Source: Streptococcus australis ATCC 700641 (lineage in GTDB: Bacteria > Bacillota > Bacilli > Lactobacillales > Streptococcaceae). From it: a stretch of DNA of 64,000 bases. Both the position numbers and the translations under genes were made by a program. The notes below the pieces were generated by a model, which searched no databases, was not told the origin of the DNA, and saw only the letters and a list, made by a program, of their open reading frames with translations. The stretch covers positions 1,818,073-1,882,072 of the forward strand of contig NZ_GL636091.1 of the NCBI RefSeq assembly GCF_000186465.1, in the 5' to 3' direction. Within the stretch, counting starts at the first letter, position 1; each line of letters starts with the position of its first letter. This document shows, piece after piece, positions 31,395 to 41,048 of the stretch.

Positions 31395-31423
31395 ATTATA
31401 CAGATAAATACAATGCTCGTCAA
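31395..31423 (-). promoter_or_regulatory. Promoter of the T-box/alaS transcript
   Basis: TTGACG (31418-31423), 17 bases, TATAAT (31395-31400). It lies close to the prsA stop codon. Confidence 0.8.
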
Positions 31424-31432
31424 CTAATATCC

Positions 31433-32374
31433 TTATTTAGAAGATGAGCTATTTTCTGTTGTTGCACCAATATTTTGCATGTATTGGTTGAAGGTTGCCT
31501 TGAAGGCATCATCTTTGACCTTGATATTGGCATTTGTCATTGCTTTAGCAATGATGCTACGGATAAAGTTGGCATCATTTTTACGTTCTGCCGTCAGAAT
31601 TTCTTTCAAGCGTTTTTCGTATTTCTTCCAGTCAGATCCTTTTTCTTCCTTCTTAGTTACTTTAACGATATAGTAGGCACCAGCGCTTTTTTGACTAGCA
31701 GGATCAATAACGACATCTGAAATACCATTTACATCAAGCTTAGATGCTGCTTCCTTGACACGAGTTGGAACAGTTGTTGTTCCAGAGTCAAATTTGATTT
31801 CTCCACCCTTTTCTTTGGTGCTAGCATCTGTAGAATTTTCTTTGGCAATTTGTGCAAAGTCAGCGCCTTCAGCTTTTACACTTGCAAGAACTTCATTTGC
31901 TTTTTCTTCTGAATCCAATTTTATCACATTTGCAGTGATTTCTGGTGTATAGGTTTCAAAGGCTTTTTTATAAGCTTCGTCTGTCAACTCTTTTGAAATA
32001 GCTTGGTCAACCGCATACTCTAACAAAAGGTTACTACGGATTTGTTGTTTGTTGGTTTCTTCTGTTAAACCTTGTTGTGTGAGGTAGCTATTGAAGGCTT
32101 CACCCAATTGTTTTTTCTGCTCATCAACTTTTTTCTCAACATCTTTGTCTGAGACTTTTGAGCCGTATTCTTTTTCAAAGACTTTATTAATGGTCATTTG
32201 GAAAAGATATTGTTGTGCACCTTGGTTGTTTTTGATTTCATCATAGAAATCACCAACAGTAATCGTGTCACCCTTCATTGTGACGATATCTTTGTCACTG
32301 CCACCTTTTGCACAAGCTGCTAGCGTTACAACGGATAAAAGGGTCACCGCTCCAGCTACAAATTTTTTCTTCAT
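31433..32374 (-). CDS. prsA: PrsA/PpmA foldase lipoprotein
   Basis: 313 residues. The signal peptide with lipobox LAAC anchors it on the outer membrane face at Cys21. The middle holds a parvulin (PpiC) peptidyl-prolyl isomerase domain (about residues 140-235, including ADFAQIAKENSTDAS and KGGEIKF). It helps exported proteins fold. The order coiA, pepF, O-methyltransferase, prsA matches the pneumococcal arrangement. Confidence 0.92.
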   Translation of the reverse strand: MKKKFVAGAVTLLSVVTLAACAKGGSDKDIVTMKGDTITVGDFYDEIKNNQGAQQYLFQMTINKVFEKEYGSKVSDKDVEKKVDEQKKQLGEAFNSYLTQQGLTEETNKQQIRSNLLLEYAVDQAISKELTDEAYKKAFETYTPEITANVIKLDSEEKANEVLASVKAEGADFAQIAKENSTDASTKEKGGEIKFDSGTTTVPTRVKEAASKLDVNGISDVVIDPASQKSAGAYYIVKVTKKEEKGSDWKKYEKRLKEILTAERKNDANFIRSIIAKAMTNANIKVKDDAFKATFNQYMQNIGATTENSSSSK

Positions 32375-32451
32375 CTTTATTTCTCCATTCTAAAATTCAC
32401 TGCTACTATTTTACCACAAATTCAACAGGATAACTTAAATAAGTCTAAAAG

Positions 32452-33165
32452 CTACTCTTCTGTCGGCAAAGAAATCTCTTCCTGATTTTTACGGATCATA
32501 AGAATGCCATCTCCGAGGGGAATCAGACTGGCCGTCAAGCCAGGTTGGTCCAAAGTGGCATCAAAGAGACGTTGCAAACCTCGATAGATGGTGCGTTGTC
32601 CACGACGAACTTCCATAATATCACGCGCCACATCTCCTCCTTGGAAGATATCGTCCAAAACGACTACTCCCCCAACTTCCAACCGTTTGAGAACTTCTGG
32701 GAGAAAGACGATGTACTTAGATTTAGCCGAATCCATAAAAATCAAGTCAAAGCGTTGCTCAATATGCTCCAGCAGGTCCACCGCATCACCCTCTAAAAGG
32801 GTGATTTGCTTGCGCTGGTCAAAACGAGCAAAGTTTTCCTTGGCAAAACCAATCATTTCCTCGTTGCGATCAATGGTCATAATCTTTGCATCCGGTACTT
32901 GCTCCGCCATCAAGAGGGCTGAAAAACCAATCGCCGTCCCGATTTCTAAGATCGACTTGGGTTGCATGGTCTGCAAAAAGAGACGGAAGAAAGCAACCGT
33001 TTCATGAGGGATGATGGGAATATTCTCCCGACGAGCAAATTCTTCTAGCTCCTTTAAGGCGTCCGTAACTGGTGCTTGGCGCTCCCGCATGAAGGAGACA
33101 ATTTCCTCCTTCACAACCGGTCTGCGCATATTGTGGTTAGCATTCTTACTGTAAGACTCAACCAT
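32452..33165 (-). CDS. SAM-dependent O-methyltransferase
   Basis: 237 residues of the class I methyltransferase_3 type: SAM site LEIGTAIGFSALLMA, then TIDRNEEM (acidic ribose contact) and FMDSAKSKY (metal/catalytic region). The true substrate is unknown; relatives act on catechols, and bacterial YrrM/TrmR types methylate 5-hydroxyuridine in tRNA. The start lies one base after the pepF stop. Confidence 0.88.
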   Translation of the reverse strand: MVESYSKNANHNMRRPVVKEEIVSFMRERQAPVTDALKELEEFARRENIPIIPHETVAFFRLFLQTMQPKSILEIGTAIGFSALLMAEQVPDAKIMTIDRNEEMIGFAKENFARFDQRKQITLLEGDAVDLLEHIEQRFDLIFMDSAKSKYIVFLPEVLKRLEVGGVVVLDDIFQGGDVARDIMEVRRGQRTIYRGLQRLFDATLDQPGLTASLIPLGDGILMIRKNQEEISLPTEE

Positions 33166-33166
33166 C

Positions 33167-34969
33167 TTAGGCCAATCCTAATTTTTCAACCAGTGCCTCA
33201 AATTCGTTGAGACGACGTTCAAAGACTTCAAAGGCTGCATGGAGGTAGTCTTCTTTTTCCATATCGACACCCGCCTTGCGGATCACATTGAGTGGATAAT
33301 CCGAATTTCCAGCTTTCAAATACTCTAGGTATTTGTCCTTATCTTCCTGTGTTCCATGAACGATTTTCTCAGCCAAGGCAGAGGCTGCTGCAAAACCAGT
33401 TGAATATTGGAAAACATAGTAGTTATAGTAGAAATGAGGAATGCGAGCCCATTCGTATTGGATTTCTGGATTGTCTTCTTTTGAAAGACCATAGTATTTC
33501 TCATTCAAGTCCGCATACAGTTCATTCAAGAATTCGCTGGTCAAGACTTGTCCTTCTTGGTCGGCCTTGTGAATCGCATGTTCAAACTCAGCAAACTGGG
33601 TTTGACGGAAGACCGTACCACGGAAACCATCCAAGAAGTGGTTGAGAATAGCAAAACGGGTTTCATCATCTTCTACTTCAGCTAACAGTTGCTCGGTCAA
33701 GATATTTTCATTGGTTGTGGAAGCAATCTCAGCAAGGAAGATAGAATAATCCCCATAGACATAAGGCTGGGTTTCACGGGTATAGCTGGAGTGCATACTG
33801 TGACCAGTCTCATGAACCAAGGTGAAAAGATTATCCAATGTATCTTGCCAGTTCAACAACATAAAGGCATTGGTGTCATACGATCCACCTGAATAGGCAC
33901 CTGAGCGTTTTCCTTGGTTGACATGGACATCGATCCAACGTTCAGTGAAGGCGCGCTTCACGCGGGATAGGTAGTCATCACCAAGCACCGCCAAAGCTTG
34001 CTCAGACTTGGCAAGGGCTTCTTCATAGGTGAACTTGTAATCGGTAGAAGATAATGGTGTGTAGACATCATACATCTTCAAATCTTCAATTCCCAAGATT
34101 TTTGAGCGGAGTTTCACGTAGCGTTGTAACAAAGGCAAGTGCTTGTTCACCGCTTCTACCAAGCTGTCATAGACGCTTTCAGGGATAAAGTTAGCAGAAA
34201 GAGCTGCCTCACGCGCACTTGAGAATTTGCGAACCTTGGCATTGTAATTGTGAACCTTGACGTTGGTCTGAAGGGTCTTAGCATAGGTATGTTGGTACTG
34301 TTCGTAGACACCATACAAGGCCTGGTAAGCTTCCTTACGGACTTGGCGGTTCTTAGACTCTACCAAAGAAATATAGTTTCCATGGGTCAACTGCACTTCT
34401 TGTCCTTGGTCATCCTTCACCATCGGGAAGACGATATCTGCATTGTCCAAAATCTCAAAAGTTTCACCCGCAGCAGCAAAGATTTCACCCGCTCCTGCTA
34501 GCAACTCTTCTTCTTTTTGAGAGAGGACATGCTCTTTGGTTTTGAGCAGTTTATCAAAGTAATGAGCGTAAGCTTCTAAGGCAGGGACTTCTTTCAAGAA
34601 GTTGGCATATTGCTCTTCGGTGATCTCCATAAATTCTGGTTCGTAGAAGGCAAAGGTCTCCCCTAAAAGGCTGTAAAGAGACATGGCTTTTGATTGGAAT
34701 TCTTGGTATTTGGCTACGCGTGTATCCTGGTCATTCTTCATATGGGCGTAGACATAGACCTTTTCCAAACGACGGCTCAAGTCCAAATAAACTTCTGTGG
34801 TTTCTAATAGGTTGGCTGGAGAAGACAATAAAGAGCCTGCAAAATGGGCAGCATCTTTAATAGCTGCAGCTAAAACAGTTGCTTCTTCTTCCCAAGCTTG
34901 GTCTGTCGCAAAAATGGTCGACAAATCCCATTGGTATTTTTCATCAATTTCATTTCGTTGTTTTACCAT
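33167..34969 (-). CDS. pepF: Oligoendopeptidase F (M3 family)
   Basis: 600-residue cytoplasmic zinc peptidase that cuts peptides of roughly 6 to 18 residues. The zinc site is [12 protein letters not shown] (HEXXH at about residue 387). It has normal length and GGAGG before the ATG. It lies after coiA, a common streptococcal pairing. Confidence 0.95.
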   Translation of the reverse strand: MVKQRNEIDEKYQWDLSTIFATDQAWEEEATVLAAAIKDAAHFAGSLLSSPANLLETTEVYLDLSRRLEKVYVYAHMKNDQDTRVAKYQEFQSKAMSLYSLLGETFAFYEPEFMEITEEQYANFLKEVPALEAYAHYFDKLLKTKEHVLSQKEEELLAGAGEIFAAAGETFEILDNADIVFPMVKDDQGQEVQLTHGNYISLVESKNRQVRKEAYQALYGVYEQYQHTYAKTLQTNVKVHNYNAKVRKFSSAREAALSANFIPESVYDSLVEAVNKHLPLLQRYVKLRSKILGIEDLKMYDVYTPLSSTDYKFTYEEALAKSEQALAVLGDDYLSRVKRAFTERWIDVHVNQGKRSGAYSGGSYDTNAFMLLNWQDTLDNLFTLVHETGHSMHSSYTRETQPYVYGDYSIFLAEIASTTNENILTEQLLAEVEDDETRFAILNHFLDGFRGTVFRQTQFAEFEHAIHKADQEGQVLTSEFLNELYADLNEKYYGLSKEDNPEIQYEWARIPHFYYNYYVFQYSTGFAAASALAEKIVHGTQEDKDKYLEYLKAGNSDYPLNVIRKAGVDMEKEDYLHAAFEVFERRLNEFEALVEKLGLA

Positions 34970-35038
34970 TACAAAAATCCTCCAATGCTTCTATTCTAAC
35001 ATAATATTAGCATTTGGGGGTATTTGATTGACAGAAAT

Positions 35039-35989
35039 TTAAGCTTTCCAGTTCTGATAAAAACGAGGCGAATAAAGAGTCTGCGTCGCTTTCATTCCGG
35101 TTTGGAGATAATAAGTCATAAAGTTCTGGTAATAGCTTCGCCAGTCTCCCTTAATCTGGATAAAATGGAGAGACTTCAGTGGCCGACACAGGGGATAAAA
35201 GGCTTCCAAGTTCAAGTCCAGGAGATGCTTTCCTTTCAGATAGAGTTGTTCCTGAAGAGCCATCCACTTAGGATGCCGGTAATACAACTGCTGACGAAGG
35301 TAGTCCTTAAACTGTCGGTCTAGAGGGACCGTCATTCGTTGCAAGCCTTGTTGGGCATAAGGGGTCCGCAAAACTTCTAATAAGCTCCCTCCATAAAAAG
35401 GAAAATGTTGAGTCCGATAATGAAGACGCCCTCGCAAATCTTGATGAATGAGATAGTGGAGCCGAACTTCTTGCTGTTCTAGGTCCAACTCCCAGAGATG
35501 AAAGCCCCTATTTTGGCTAAAATAGACAAAACCTTCTTGCAGAGCTGACAAGCTTTTCTTGAGCCATAAGTTTTTCCCCAATAACCAATAAACTTGATAA
35601 CCATGCATGCGATAGGCATCGCTCCGTTCTTTTAAACGCTCCATAGACAAGGAACTACATTGCACTTCTAAGGCAATCTTTTGATCTGGAAGGAGAACAT
35701 CCGCAATCTGTTGGAGAGCCTGCAAAGGACTTTCCACTTCAGCTTGGGTATTTTGTTTGGCCCATCGATAAAGCTCCAACTTTAACTCCAAATGTTCTGG
35801 ACTCTCCGTTTCATGATGGAAGGGACAAGCCTCTAGGTTGACGTGAGCAAAATGAGGACGCATCACTCGCCCTTTCTTTAAGCGGACTTCCTTTCCACAC
35901 AGGAGACAGACAAAGGGACCATCTCTTCTCATCGGAACCTTCTCCAAACAATTCCAACGCTGTTGCTTTGCATCAGCCGCAATAAACAT
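35039..35989 (-). CDS. coiA: Competence protein CoiA
   Basis: 316 residues. CoiA is a late competence protein needed for recombination of incoming DNA. It has an N-terminal CLLCGKEVRLKKG...RPHFAH Cys/His motif and a nuclease-like core with EVQCSS. I start at 35989 because GGAGGTGATGAC lies just before that ATG; a longer frame would run into the ComX box. Its regulation by ComX is supported by the site at 36010-36017. Confidence 0.92.
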   Translation of the reverse strand: MFIAADAKQQRWNCLEKVPMRRDGPFVCLLCGKEVRLKKGRVMRPHFAHVNLEACPFHHETESPEHLELKLELYRWAKQNTQAEVESPLQALQQIADVLLPDQKIALEVQCSSLSMERLKERSDAYRMHGYQVYWLLGKNLWLKKSLSALQEGFVYFSQNRGFHLWELDLEQQEVRLHYLIHQDLRGRLHYRTQHFPFYGGSLLEVLRTPYAQQGLQRMTVPLDRQFKDYLRQQLYYRHPKWMALQEQLYLKGKHLLDLNLEAFYPLCRPLKSLHFIQIKGDWRSYYQNFMTYYLQTGMKATQTLYSPRFYQNWKA

Positions 35990-36009
35990 GTCATCACCTC
36001 CACTTATAT

Positions 36010-36017
36010 AATTCGTA
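36010..36017 (-). promoter_or_regulatory. ComX (sigma-X) cin-box of coiA
   Basis: TACGAATT on the minus strand matches the streptococcal cin-box TACGAATA at seven of eight positions and lies 21 bases before the coiA ATG. Confidence 0.75.
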
Positions 36018-36053
36018 ACCAAAGACGCTTATACTAGAGGAGAAAGAAAAAAA

Positions 36054-36227
36054 GAGTGGGACAGAAATCGGTCATTCATTAGAATTCGATTTCGTCGTCC
36101 CACCTCCGCACAGTTGAGTAGGGCTGTAAAAGCTGATGAAATCAGCGTAGTAGAGCCCACTCAACCACTGCGTCTTGCTCGACAATCCAAAGACAATTGA
36201 GAGGCTAGGACTTTTGTCCCAGCCTCT
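36054..36227. repeat. 174-bp structured intergenic repeat, copy 2
   Basis: Same length and 97% identical to the copy at 2147-2320; the five differences are two near the left end, two in the AATCCAAAGACAATTGAG stretch and one near the right end. It keeps the inverted ends and both internal hairpins. It sits between the lipoprotein gene and the coiA cin-box. The remaining bases from 35990 to 36305 hold nothing else recognisable. Confidence 0.85.
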
Positions 36228-36305
36228 GTTTAGATATGATCTTACTGACATGTATAGCGAATGTTCATTCATCTTAGACGAGACTGTTAATAAAGAGTCC
36301 CCCGC

Positions 36306-36860
36306 TTATTGATTTGACTCACTCGTTTTCTCGTCTGATGCCGGATCTTGATTTTCCGCTGATGGGGAGGTCCCATTTTCATATGCTTCAGCTTGTTTTC
36401 GAGCTGTTTCGAATTTTTCAACAATGGTTGCACGAGCATCTTCCGGGACATCTGTGTCTTCAGACCCTATCGTATCCATGGATTCATTAAAACGGGCCTT
36501 GCTGGTTTCCATTTTCTCCTTCAAGTTTTTCAGATAAGTCTCATAGGTATCTTTTGCAGAGCCCGTGAGTGATGCTCCTGCTTCCTCCGAATGAGCAACT
36601 GTTCGGTCCATCATCAAAGCATAGAGAGCTTTAAAATCCCCAACGGTTCTGGTATTTTCAAGTTCCTCATCTGTATACAAAACAAAAGGAGATTCTGAGG
36701 ATCCTTTCAAACTGGTCACTTTCTTGCTCTGAGAGGCCCTAGAAGACTGGGCTGTTCCCTGAACTGACTTTTCACTGGACGAGGTCCCTTCTTGATTTGA
36801 GCAGGCTACTAGCCCAAGCACTCCCATTAAAGCAAGCATTGTTAATAGTCTTTTTTTCAT
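36306..36860 (-). CDS. Lipoprotein of unknown function
   Basis: 184 residues with a clear lipobox LVAC (Cys20), a Ser/Gln/Lys-rich linker to about residue 55, a helical middle (about 65-160) and a Ser/Glu-rich low-complexity tail. No enzyme motif is visible and no family is recognised. The promoter was not identified. Confidence 0.75.
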   Translation of the reverse strand: MKKRLLTMLALMGVLGLVACSNQEGTSSSEKSVQGTAQSSRASQSKKVTSLKGSSESPFVLYTDEELENTRTVGDFKALYALMMDRTVAHSEEAGASLTGSAKDTYETYLKNLKEKMETSKARFNESMDTIGSEDTDVPEDARATIVEKFETARKQAEAYENGTSPSAENQDPASDEKTSESNQ

Positions 36861-36949
36861 TCAATCTCTCCTTTTTATCATTCCATTACCATTCTAGCAT
36901 CAAGCCAGGTTGCCGTCAATTCATACCTGTCCCCTGATTTTTTAAAAAA

Positions 36950-36977
36950 AGACCAGAGATTAGTCTATCTCCGGTCT
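36950..36977 (-). terminator. Terminator of the first D,D-carboxypeptidase gene
   Basis: AGACCGGAGAT pairs with ATCTCTGGTCT (one mismatch), then T7 on the minus strand. Confidence 0.85.
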
Positions 36978-37000
36978 ATCGATTTATTTGGAAATCTTTT

Positions 37001-38290
37001 TTATTTTCTCTTATATCTTATGTTAAAGAAAATTCTTAAGAAAATAAAGGGAAGGAAGCAACAGAGCCACATTGGATCCCAGCCTTTTTGACGCGTGCTA
37101 GTGGACTTCTGATGAGCCCCTTGTAGTGCGGTTACAGACTGTGTTTGCTGAATGGACGGAGAAAGAGTTTGCAAACCATTTGCAATTTGTAGCTGGCCAT
37201 TTTGAACACTGATCTCTGGATTGGTCCCTCTTTTTACCGTAGCATAGAAGGGTTTGTCTAAGTGATAGGTTTGCCCCTGAATGGTGTGATCCCCCGCCGG
37301 CAGAACCTCTTTGTATTCATAATCCTGGTAGAGTCTTTCAATCAGGGCATTTCCAATGACGTGGCGCAGGCTCTCTGCAATTTCTACATCGTAATGGCCA
37401 ACTCCCATAATGACTTGGACAAATCTCTGGTTCCCACGATTAACCGTCAAGGTGTAATTATAATCCGCAGTCGGGCTAGAGCCTGTTTTCAGACCATCCG
37501 CTCCCTTTAGAGAATACCTTCCACCTTCTAAAGAATAATTATAATTCTCATGCGTTTCTTCATAATCTGTGCCCTCGAAGAGAGTAATCTTAGCATTTTT
37601 AGTGTAGTTGAGGATTTCAGGAAACTCATTGACCATGTGATAAGCCAAAATAGCCATATCTCTCGCTGTTGTTTGGTTAATGGCGTGTTGATCATAGCGT
37701 GTCGGATTATAGTAGCCATCCAAGACTGCAGTTGGGGCACCATTAGGATTGTTCCACTTGGTATTGGTCATTCCAATTTCTTGGGCCCGCTGGTTCATCA
37801 AATCCAAAAATTTATCCGGATCTCCTCCAGACACCTTATTGGCAATCATGATGGTAGCGGCACTAGATGAAGGAACAAAAATCATATTCAGGAGGGTCGA
37901 TACCTTGTATTTAGCACCCGCCACAATGGGACTATTGCTCAACTTCTGGTTTTGCGAAATTGCTACATCTGTTTCTGTCGCTGTAATTTGGGTATCATAA
38001 TCCAGCTGCCCTTCTTGAATGGCTTTCAGAAGAACATAGACGGACATCAATTTAGCCATACTACCAGAGTCACGAGGAGCATCAATATTATCTCCATAAA
38101 CAATCGCTCCTGTGTGAGCGTCAACAACAATATCGGCCTTGGGACGGAAAAACTCATCCACCGAAGTCCCTGATTTTTCAGTGATTGACATGATGTCTTC
38201 TTGTTGGTAAAGATCATCCGCCCTTACGAGCATTGGAAAACATAGGCAACCAAGGGAAAGTGTCGCAAATAAGGCACGTTTAAACTTCAT
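37001..38290 (-). CDS. D-alanyl-D-alanine carboxypeptidase paralogue 1 (S11) with altered SxN motif
   Basis: 429 residues: signal peptide (1-24), S11 serine peptidase domain, PBP5-type C-terminal beta domain, and a C-terminal hydrophobic anchor ending in a basic RYKRK. SxxK is Ser77-Met-Ala-Lys80 and KTG lies in GLKTGSSPTADYN. The second motif reads VPSSSAAT, so Ser replaces the Asn of the usual SxN; the other paralogue has VPSSNVAT. AGT versus AAT is a single base change. It would trim D-Ala from peptidoglycan stem peptides, but activity may be changed. Confidence 0.88.
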   Translation of the reverse strand: MKFKRALFATLSLGCLCFPMLVRADDLYQQEDIMSITEKSGTSVDEFFRPKADIVVDAHTGAIVYGDNIDAPRDSGSMAKLMSVYVLLKAIQEGQLDYDTQITATETDVAISQNQKLSNSPIVAGAKYKVSTLLNMIFVPSSSAATIMIANKVSGGDPDKFLDLMNQRAQEIGMTNTKWNNPNGAPTAVLDGYYNPTRYDQHAINQTTARDMAILAYHMVNEFPEILNYTKNAKITLFEGTDYEETHENYNYSLEGGRYSLKGADGLKTGSSPTADYNYTLTVNRGNQRFVQVIMGVGHYDVEIAESLRHVIGNALIERLYQDYEYKEVLPAGDHTIQGQTYHLDKPFYATVKRGTNPEISVQNGQLQIANGLQTLSPSIQQTQSVTALQGAHQKSTSTRQKGWDPMWLCCFLPFIFLRIFFNIRYKRK

Positions 38291-38370
38291 TCTCTCTCAT
38301 TTCTTTCATCATCATCGTTCTCCATTATAGCATAAGTCCCTCTATTCAGAAACACTATTTCCTAATCTTT

Positions 38371-39534
38371 TTACTCCTTCATACTACCAAAGAGACCCGG
38401 AGATTTTCCTTTTGGCATCTTTAAAAAGATACTTAGAAGAAGGACGAGAACCAGGACAGCCACCAAGAAGGAACTCATCATTGAAAATCCACCGTGATCC
38501 ACAAAGAAAGCTGCTACTGGTTGCAAGAGAATGGTAGCAAGATAGCGGACTCCCTGCAGGATAGCCATGGCTAAGACTAGATCTTTCTTATCCACCTGTT
38601 GGGAGATAAAGCGTAAGGAGACCATGACCAAGACCATCCCCGTCGTATGCTTGGCCAACAGAGTGACCAGCACTTTTAAGAAGACAGGACTTGGAAGAGC
38701 ATAGATGAAATACTGGAGCAAGAGAATCCCCACAGGAAGCAAAATCAGTAAGCGCAAGGGCCAATGGTCCATAAAACGATCTGAGAAAAAGATGAGAGGT
38801 GCTTCGACTACGACAGATATGGCCACAACCGTAGAGGCTATCTGAACAGGGAGCCCACTATCCATCAAGAGAGCTGGAATATAGGTATGGCCAATATTGC
38901 CCACGCCCGACACAAGCCCCATCAAAAGTAAGAAAAAGAGATAGGGACCATTGTGGAGCAAAGGACGGATCGATACAGCTTCTTTCTGTACCCGATTGGT
39001 CTTGTCGATACGAATAGCTCCTAAAGTGAGGAAACTAAGAAGGATAGTTACCAAAACACAATAGTATACAGACTGGGGGCTAAGATGAGCATAGAGCCAA
39101 CCAGCTAGTTGCGCTCCAGCCGCATACCCTAGTGTCCCCCAAACGCGGATTTTTCCAAAAGCATAGGAACTCTGGGTAGCGAAAACCTCCATCATGGGAG
39201 CCGTCCCATTTAGACACAGCAAAACCAAGCCATAAAAAATCGTCAACCAAAAGTAGTTAGGGGCCCAGATGAAGCCAGCCACTCCTGCCATGAGGACTCC
39301 CAAGCTCAAAGTGGTGATTTTAACAATGCCAAATCGTTCATTGATATAACCAAATAAGGGCTGGGCAAGCATGGATAGGAAAAAGGCCATTGATACCAAA
39401 TGAGAGACCTGACTGGCTGAATACTGCTGGCCAATAAGATAGACAGAGATTAGAGTCGTAAAGAGAGCAGTCGACATGAAGTAAAAACTATATAAAAATA
39501 AATAAGCAGGATAGGAATTTCGAAATGCTTTCAT
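38371..39534 (-). CDS. MFS transporter (LacY/HcaT-like)
   Basis: 387 residues with about 12 membrane segments and the N-terminal NSYPAYLFLYSFYFM start seen in MFS_1-like/LacY-type permeases. The loop after helix 2 reads GYINERFG. The substrate cannot be told. I start at 39534, where AAAGGAAA lies just before the ATG; a 13-codon upstream extension has no such site. It lies between the two carboxypeptidase paralogues, all in one direction. Confidence 0.85.
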   Translation of the reverse strand: MKAFRNSYPAYLFLYSFYFMSTALFTTLISVYLIGQQYSASQVSHLVSMAFFLSMLAQPLFGYINERFGIVKITTLSLGVLMAGVAGFIWAPNYFWLTIFYGLVLLCLNGTAPMMEVFATQSSYAFGKIRVWGTLGYAAGAQLAGWLYAHLSPQSVYYCVLVTILLSFLTLGAIRIDKTNRVQKEAVSIRPLLHNGPYLFFLLLMGLVSGVGNIGHTYIPALLMDSGLPVQIASTVVAISVVVEAPLIFFSDRFMDHWPLRLLILLPVGILLLQYFIYALPSPVFLKVLVTLLAKHTTGMVLVMVSLRFISQQVDKKDLVLAMAILQGVRYLATILLQPVAAFFVDHGGFSMMSSFLVAVLVLVLLLSIFLKMPKGKSPGLFGSMKE

Positions 39535-39570
39535 TAGTTTCCTTTCAAATTTAAATATAAGAGGCAATGA

Positions 39571-39601
39571 CAAAACCCAACTGGATTTCAGTTGAGTTTT
39601 G
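39571..39601 (-). terminator. Terminator of the second D,D-carboxypeptidase gene
   Basis: CAAAACTCAACTG and CAGTTGGGTTTTG form the stem around a short loop. Confidence 0.75.
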
Positions 39602-39606
39602 ATTAT

Positions 39607-40941
39607 TTATTTTTTGTATCGATCCTGAGCCTTGCGCGCACGTTCTTTACGACGGGCTCTTTCTAAATACAGAATCATAGCAAGAATACCAATTGGAATC
39701 AGAATGACCAGGCTTTCAAGAGGAAAATGGAAGGATTTCCCTGTAGTTGAAGCCGTAGTACTTTGGGTATCCGATTGATTCACTGCTCCTTCTTTTACTG
39801 GAAGTCCATCAGAAATCTTTTCTGATAGGGTCATCAAGCCTGAATCCGCCTCTACCTGTCCATCTTTGACAACTAGTTTTGGATTCTCTTCTCCCTTTTT
39901 CACCGTGGCATAGAAAGGTTGATCCAGTGTGTAGGTCTTTCCATCAATCGTCTGAACACCCTTGTCCAATAACTTCTTATAACGATAATCTGCAAAAGCT
40001 TTTTCAATCAAGGCATTGCCAAATGGATGTCGATAGTATTCGCCATCCTGGTCAGACCAATCACCAACTCCCATGACTACGGAGATAATTCGTTGCTCTC
40101 CTCGTTTAGCAGTTGCGATATAGTTGAAGGCACCGCGAGGACTCGAGCCTGTCTTCAGACCATCTACTCCTTCAAGAGCATATCTAGCTCCTGGCAAGGA
40201 ATAGTTATAGGTATCAAAGGTTTCCTCATAAGGAGTTCCTTGTTTGACGGTCACCTTAGCCTGATTGGTATAGCTAAGAATCTCAGGATATTCTTTCACG
40301 AAATGATAGACGAGAATCGCCAAGTCTCTTGCAGTTGTCTGGTTAGCAGCATCATTTGGATAGTTATAACTGGTATATAAACCTTGGAAGGTTGAAATGG
40401 CCGCACCACTAGGATTGTTCCAAATGGTATTAGTCATCCCCAACTCCTTGGACTTTTCATTCATCCTCTGAATAAAGGCATCCGCATCGTGGTTAGAAAG
40501 GAGATTGGCCAACATAATCGTTGCCACATTGGAGGATGGAACCGCGGTCATGGTAATCAATTCAGAGACCGTATAGTCTACGCCTGCAACGATGTTATTG
40601 TTGGAAATCTCATAGATTTTTGACATGGATTGATCCGCAGCTGTTGCAGTGACAACCGTATCTTTGGTAATCTTCCCCTCTTTCATGGATTCGAAAAGCA
40701 GATACAACGTCATGAGCTTACTCATACTTGCAGGATCCCGCACTTCATCAATATTGTCTTTCCATAAAACATCCCCGGTATTCGCGTCGATAACGAGGGA
40801 AGACCTAGGTCGGTTATAGGCCTGCACATGATCATTGGGATACATTTTTTGCGCCATATCCACTAACTCATCAGCCACAATCGACAATGGCCGGAGCAGA
40901 GATAAGACGACGATTCCTAAAACGAGCAACTTCTTTTTCAA
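39607..40941 (-). CDS. dacA: D-alanyl-D-alanine carboxypeptidase paralogue 2 (PBP3/DacA-like)
   Basis: 444 residues: signal peptide, S11 domain with complete motifs (Ser72-Met-Ser-Lys75, SSN in VPSSNVAT, LKTGSSPRGAFN), C-terminal beta domain, then a membrane anchor (about 415-432) and a basic tail rich in Arg and Lys. It resembles streptococcal PBP3, which limits cross-linking by removing the terminal D-Ala. The two paralogues share clear similarity throughout, pointing to an old duplication. Confidence 0.9.
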   Translation of the reverse strand: MKKKLLVLGIVVLSLLRPLSIVADELVDMAQKMYPNDHVQAYNRPRSSLVIDANTGDVLWKDNIDEVRDPASMSKLMTLYLLFESMKEGKITKDTVVTATAADQSMSKIYEISNNNIVAGVDYTVSELITMTAVPSSNVATIMLANLLSNHDADAFIQRMNEKSKELGMTNTIWNNPSGAAISTFQGLYTSYNYPNDAANQTTARDLAILVYHFVKEYPEILSYTNQAKVTVKQGTPYEETFDTYNYSLPGARYALEGVDGLKTGSSPRGAFNYIATAKRGEQRIISVVMGVGDWSDQDGEYYRHPFGNALIEKAFADYRYKKLLDKGVQTIDGKTYTLDQPFYATVKKGEENPKLVVKDGQVEADSGLMTLSEKISDGLPVKEGAVNQSDTQSTTASTTGKSFHFPLESLVILIPIGILAMILYLERARRKERARKAQDRYKK

Positions 40942-41002
40942 AATATATTTTCCTCAAATATTTAATTTTATCTTATTGTACCATACTTCAATCCATAAAA
41001 AA

Positions 41003-41031
41003 ACCTATCTTTCAGGATATTTCAGATAGGT
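41003..41031 (-). terminator. Terminator of nagB
   Basis: ACCTATCT pairs with AGATAGGT, followed by T7 on the minus strand. Confidence 0.85.
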
Positions 41032-41048
41032 CTCTCTTTTTCAACTGG

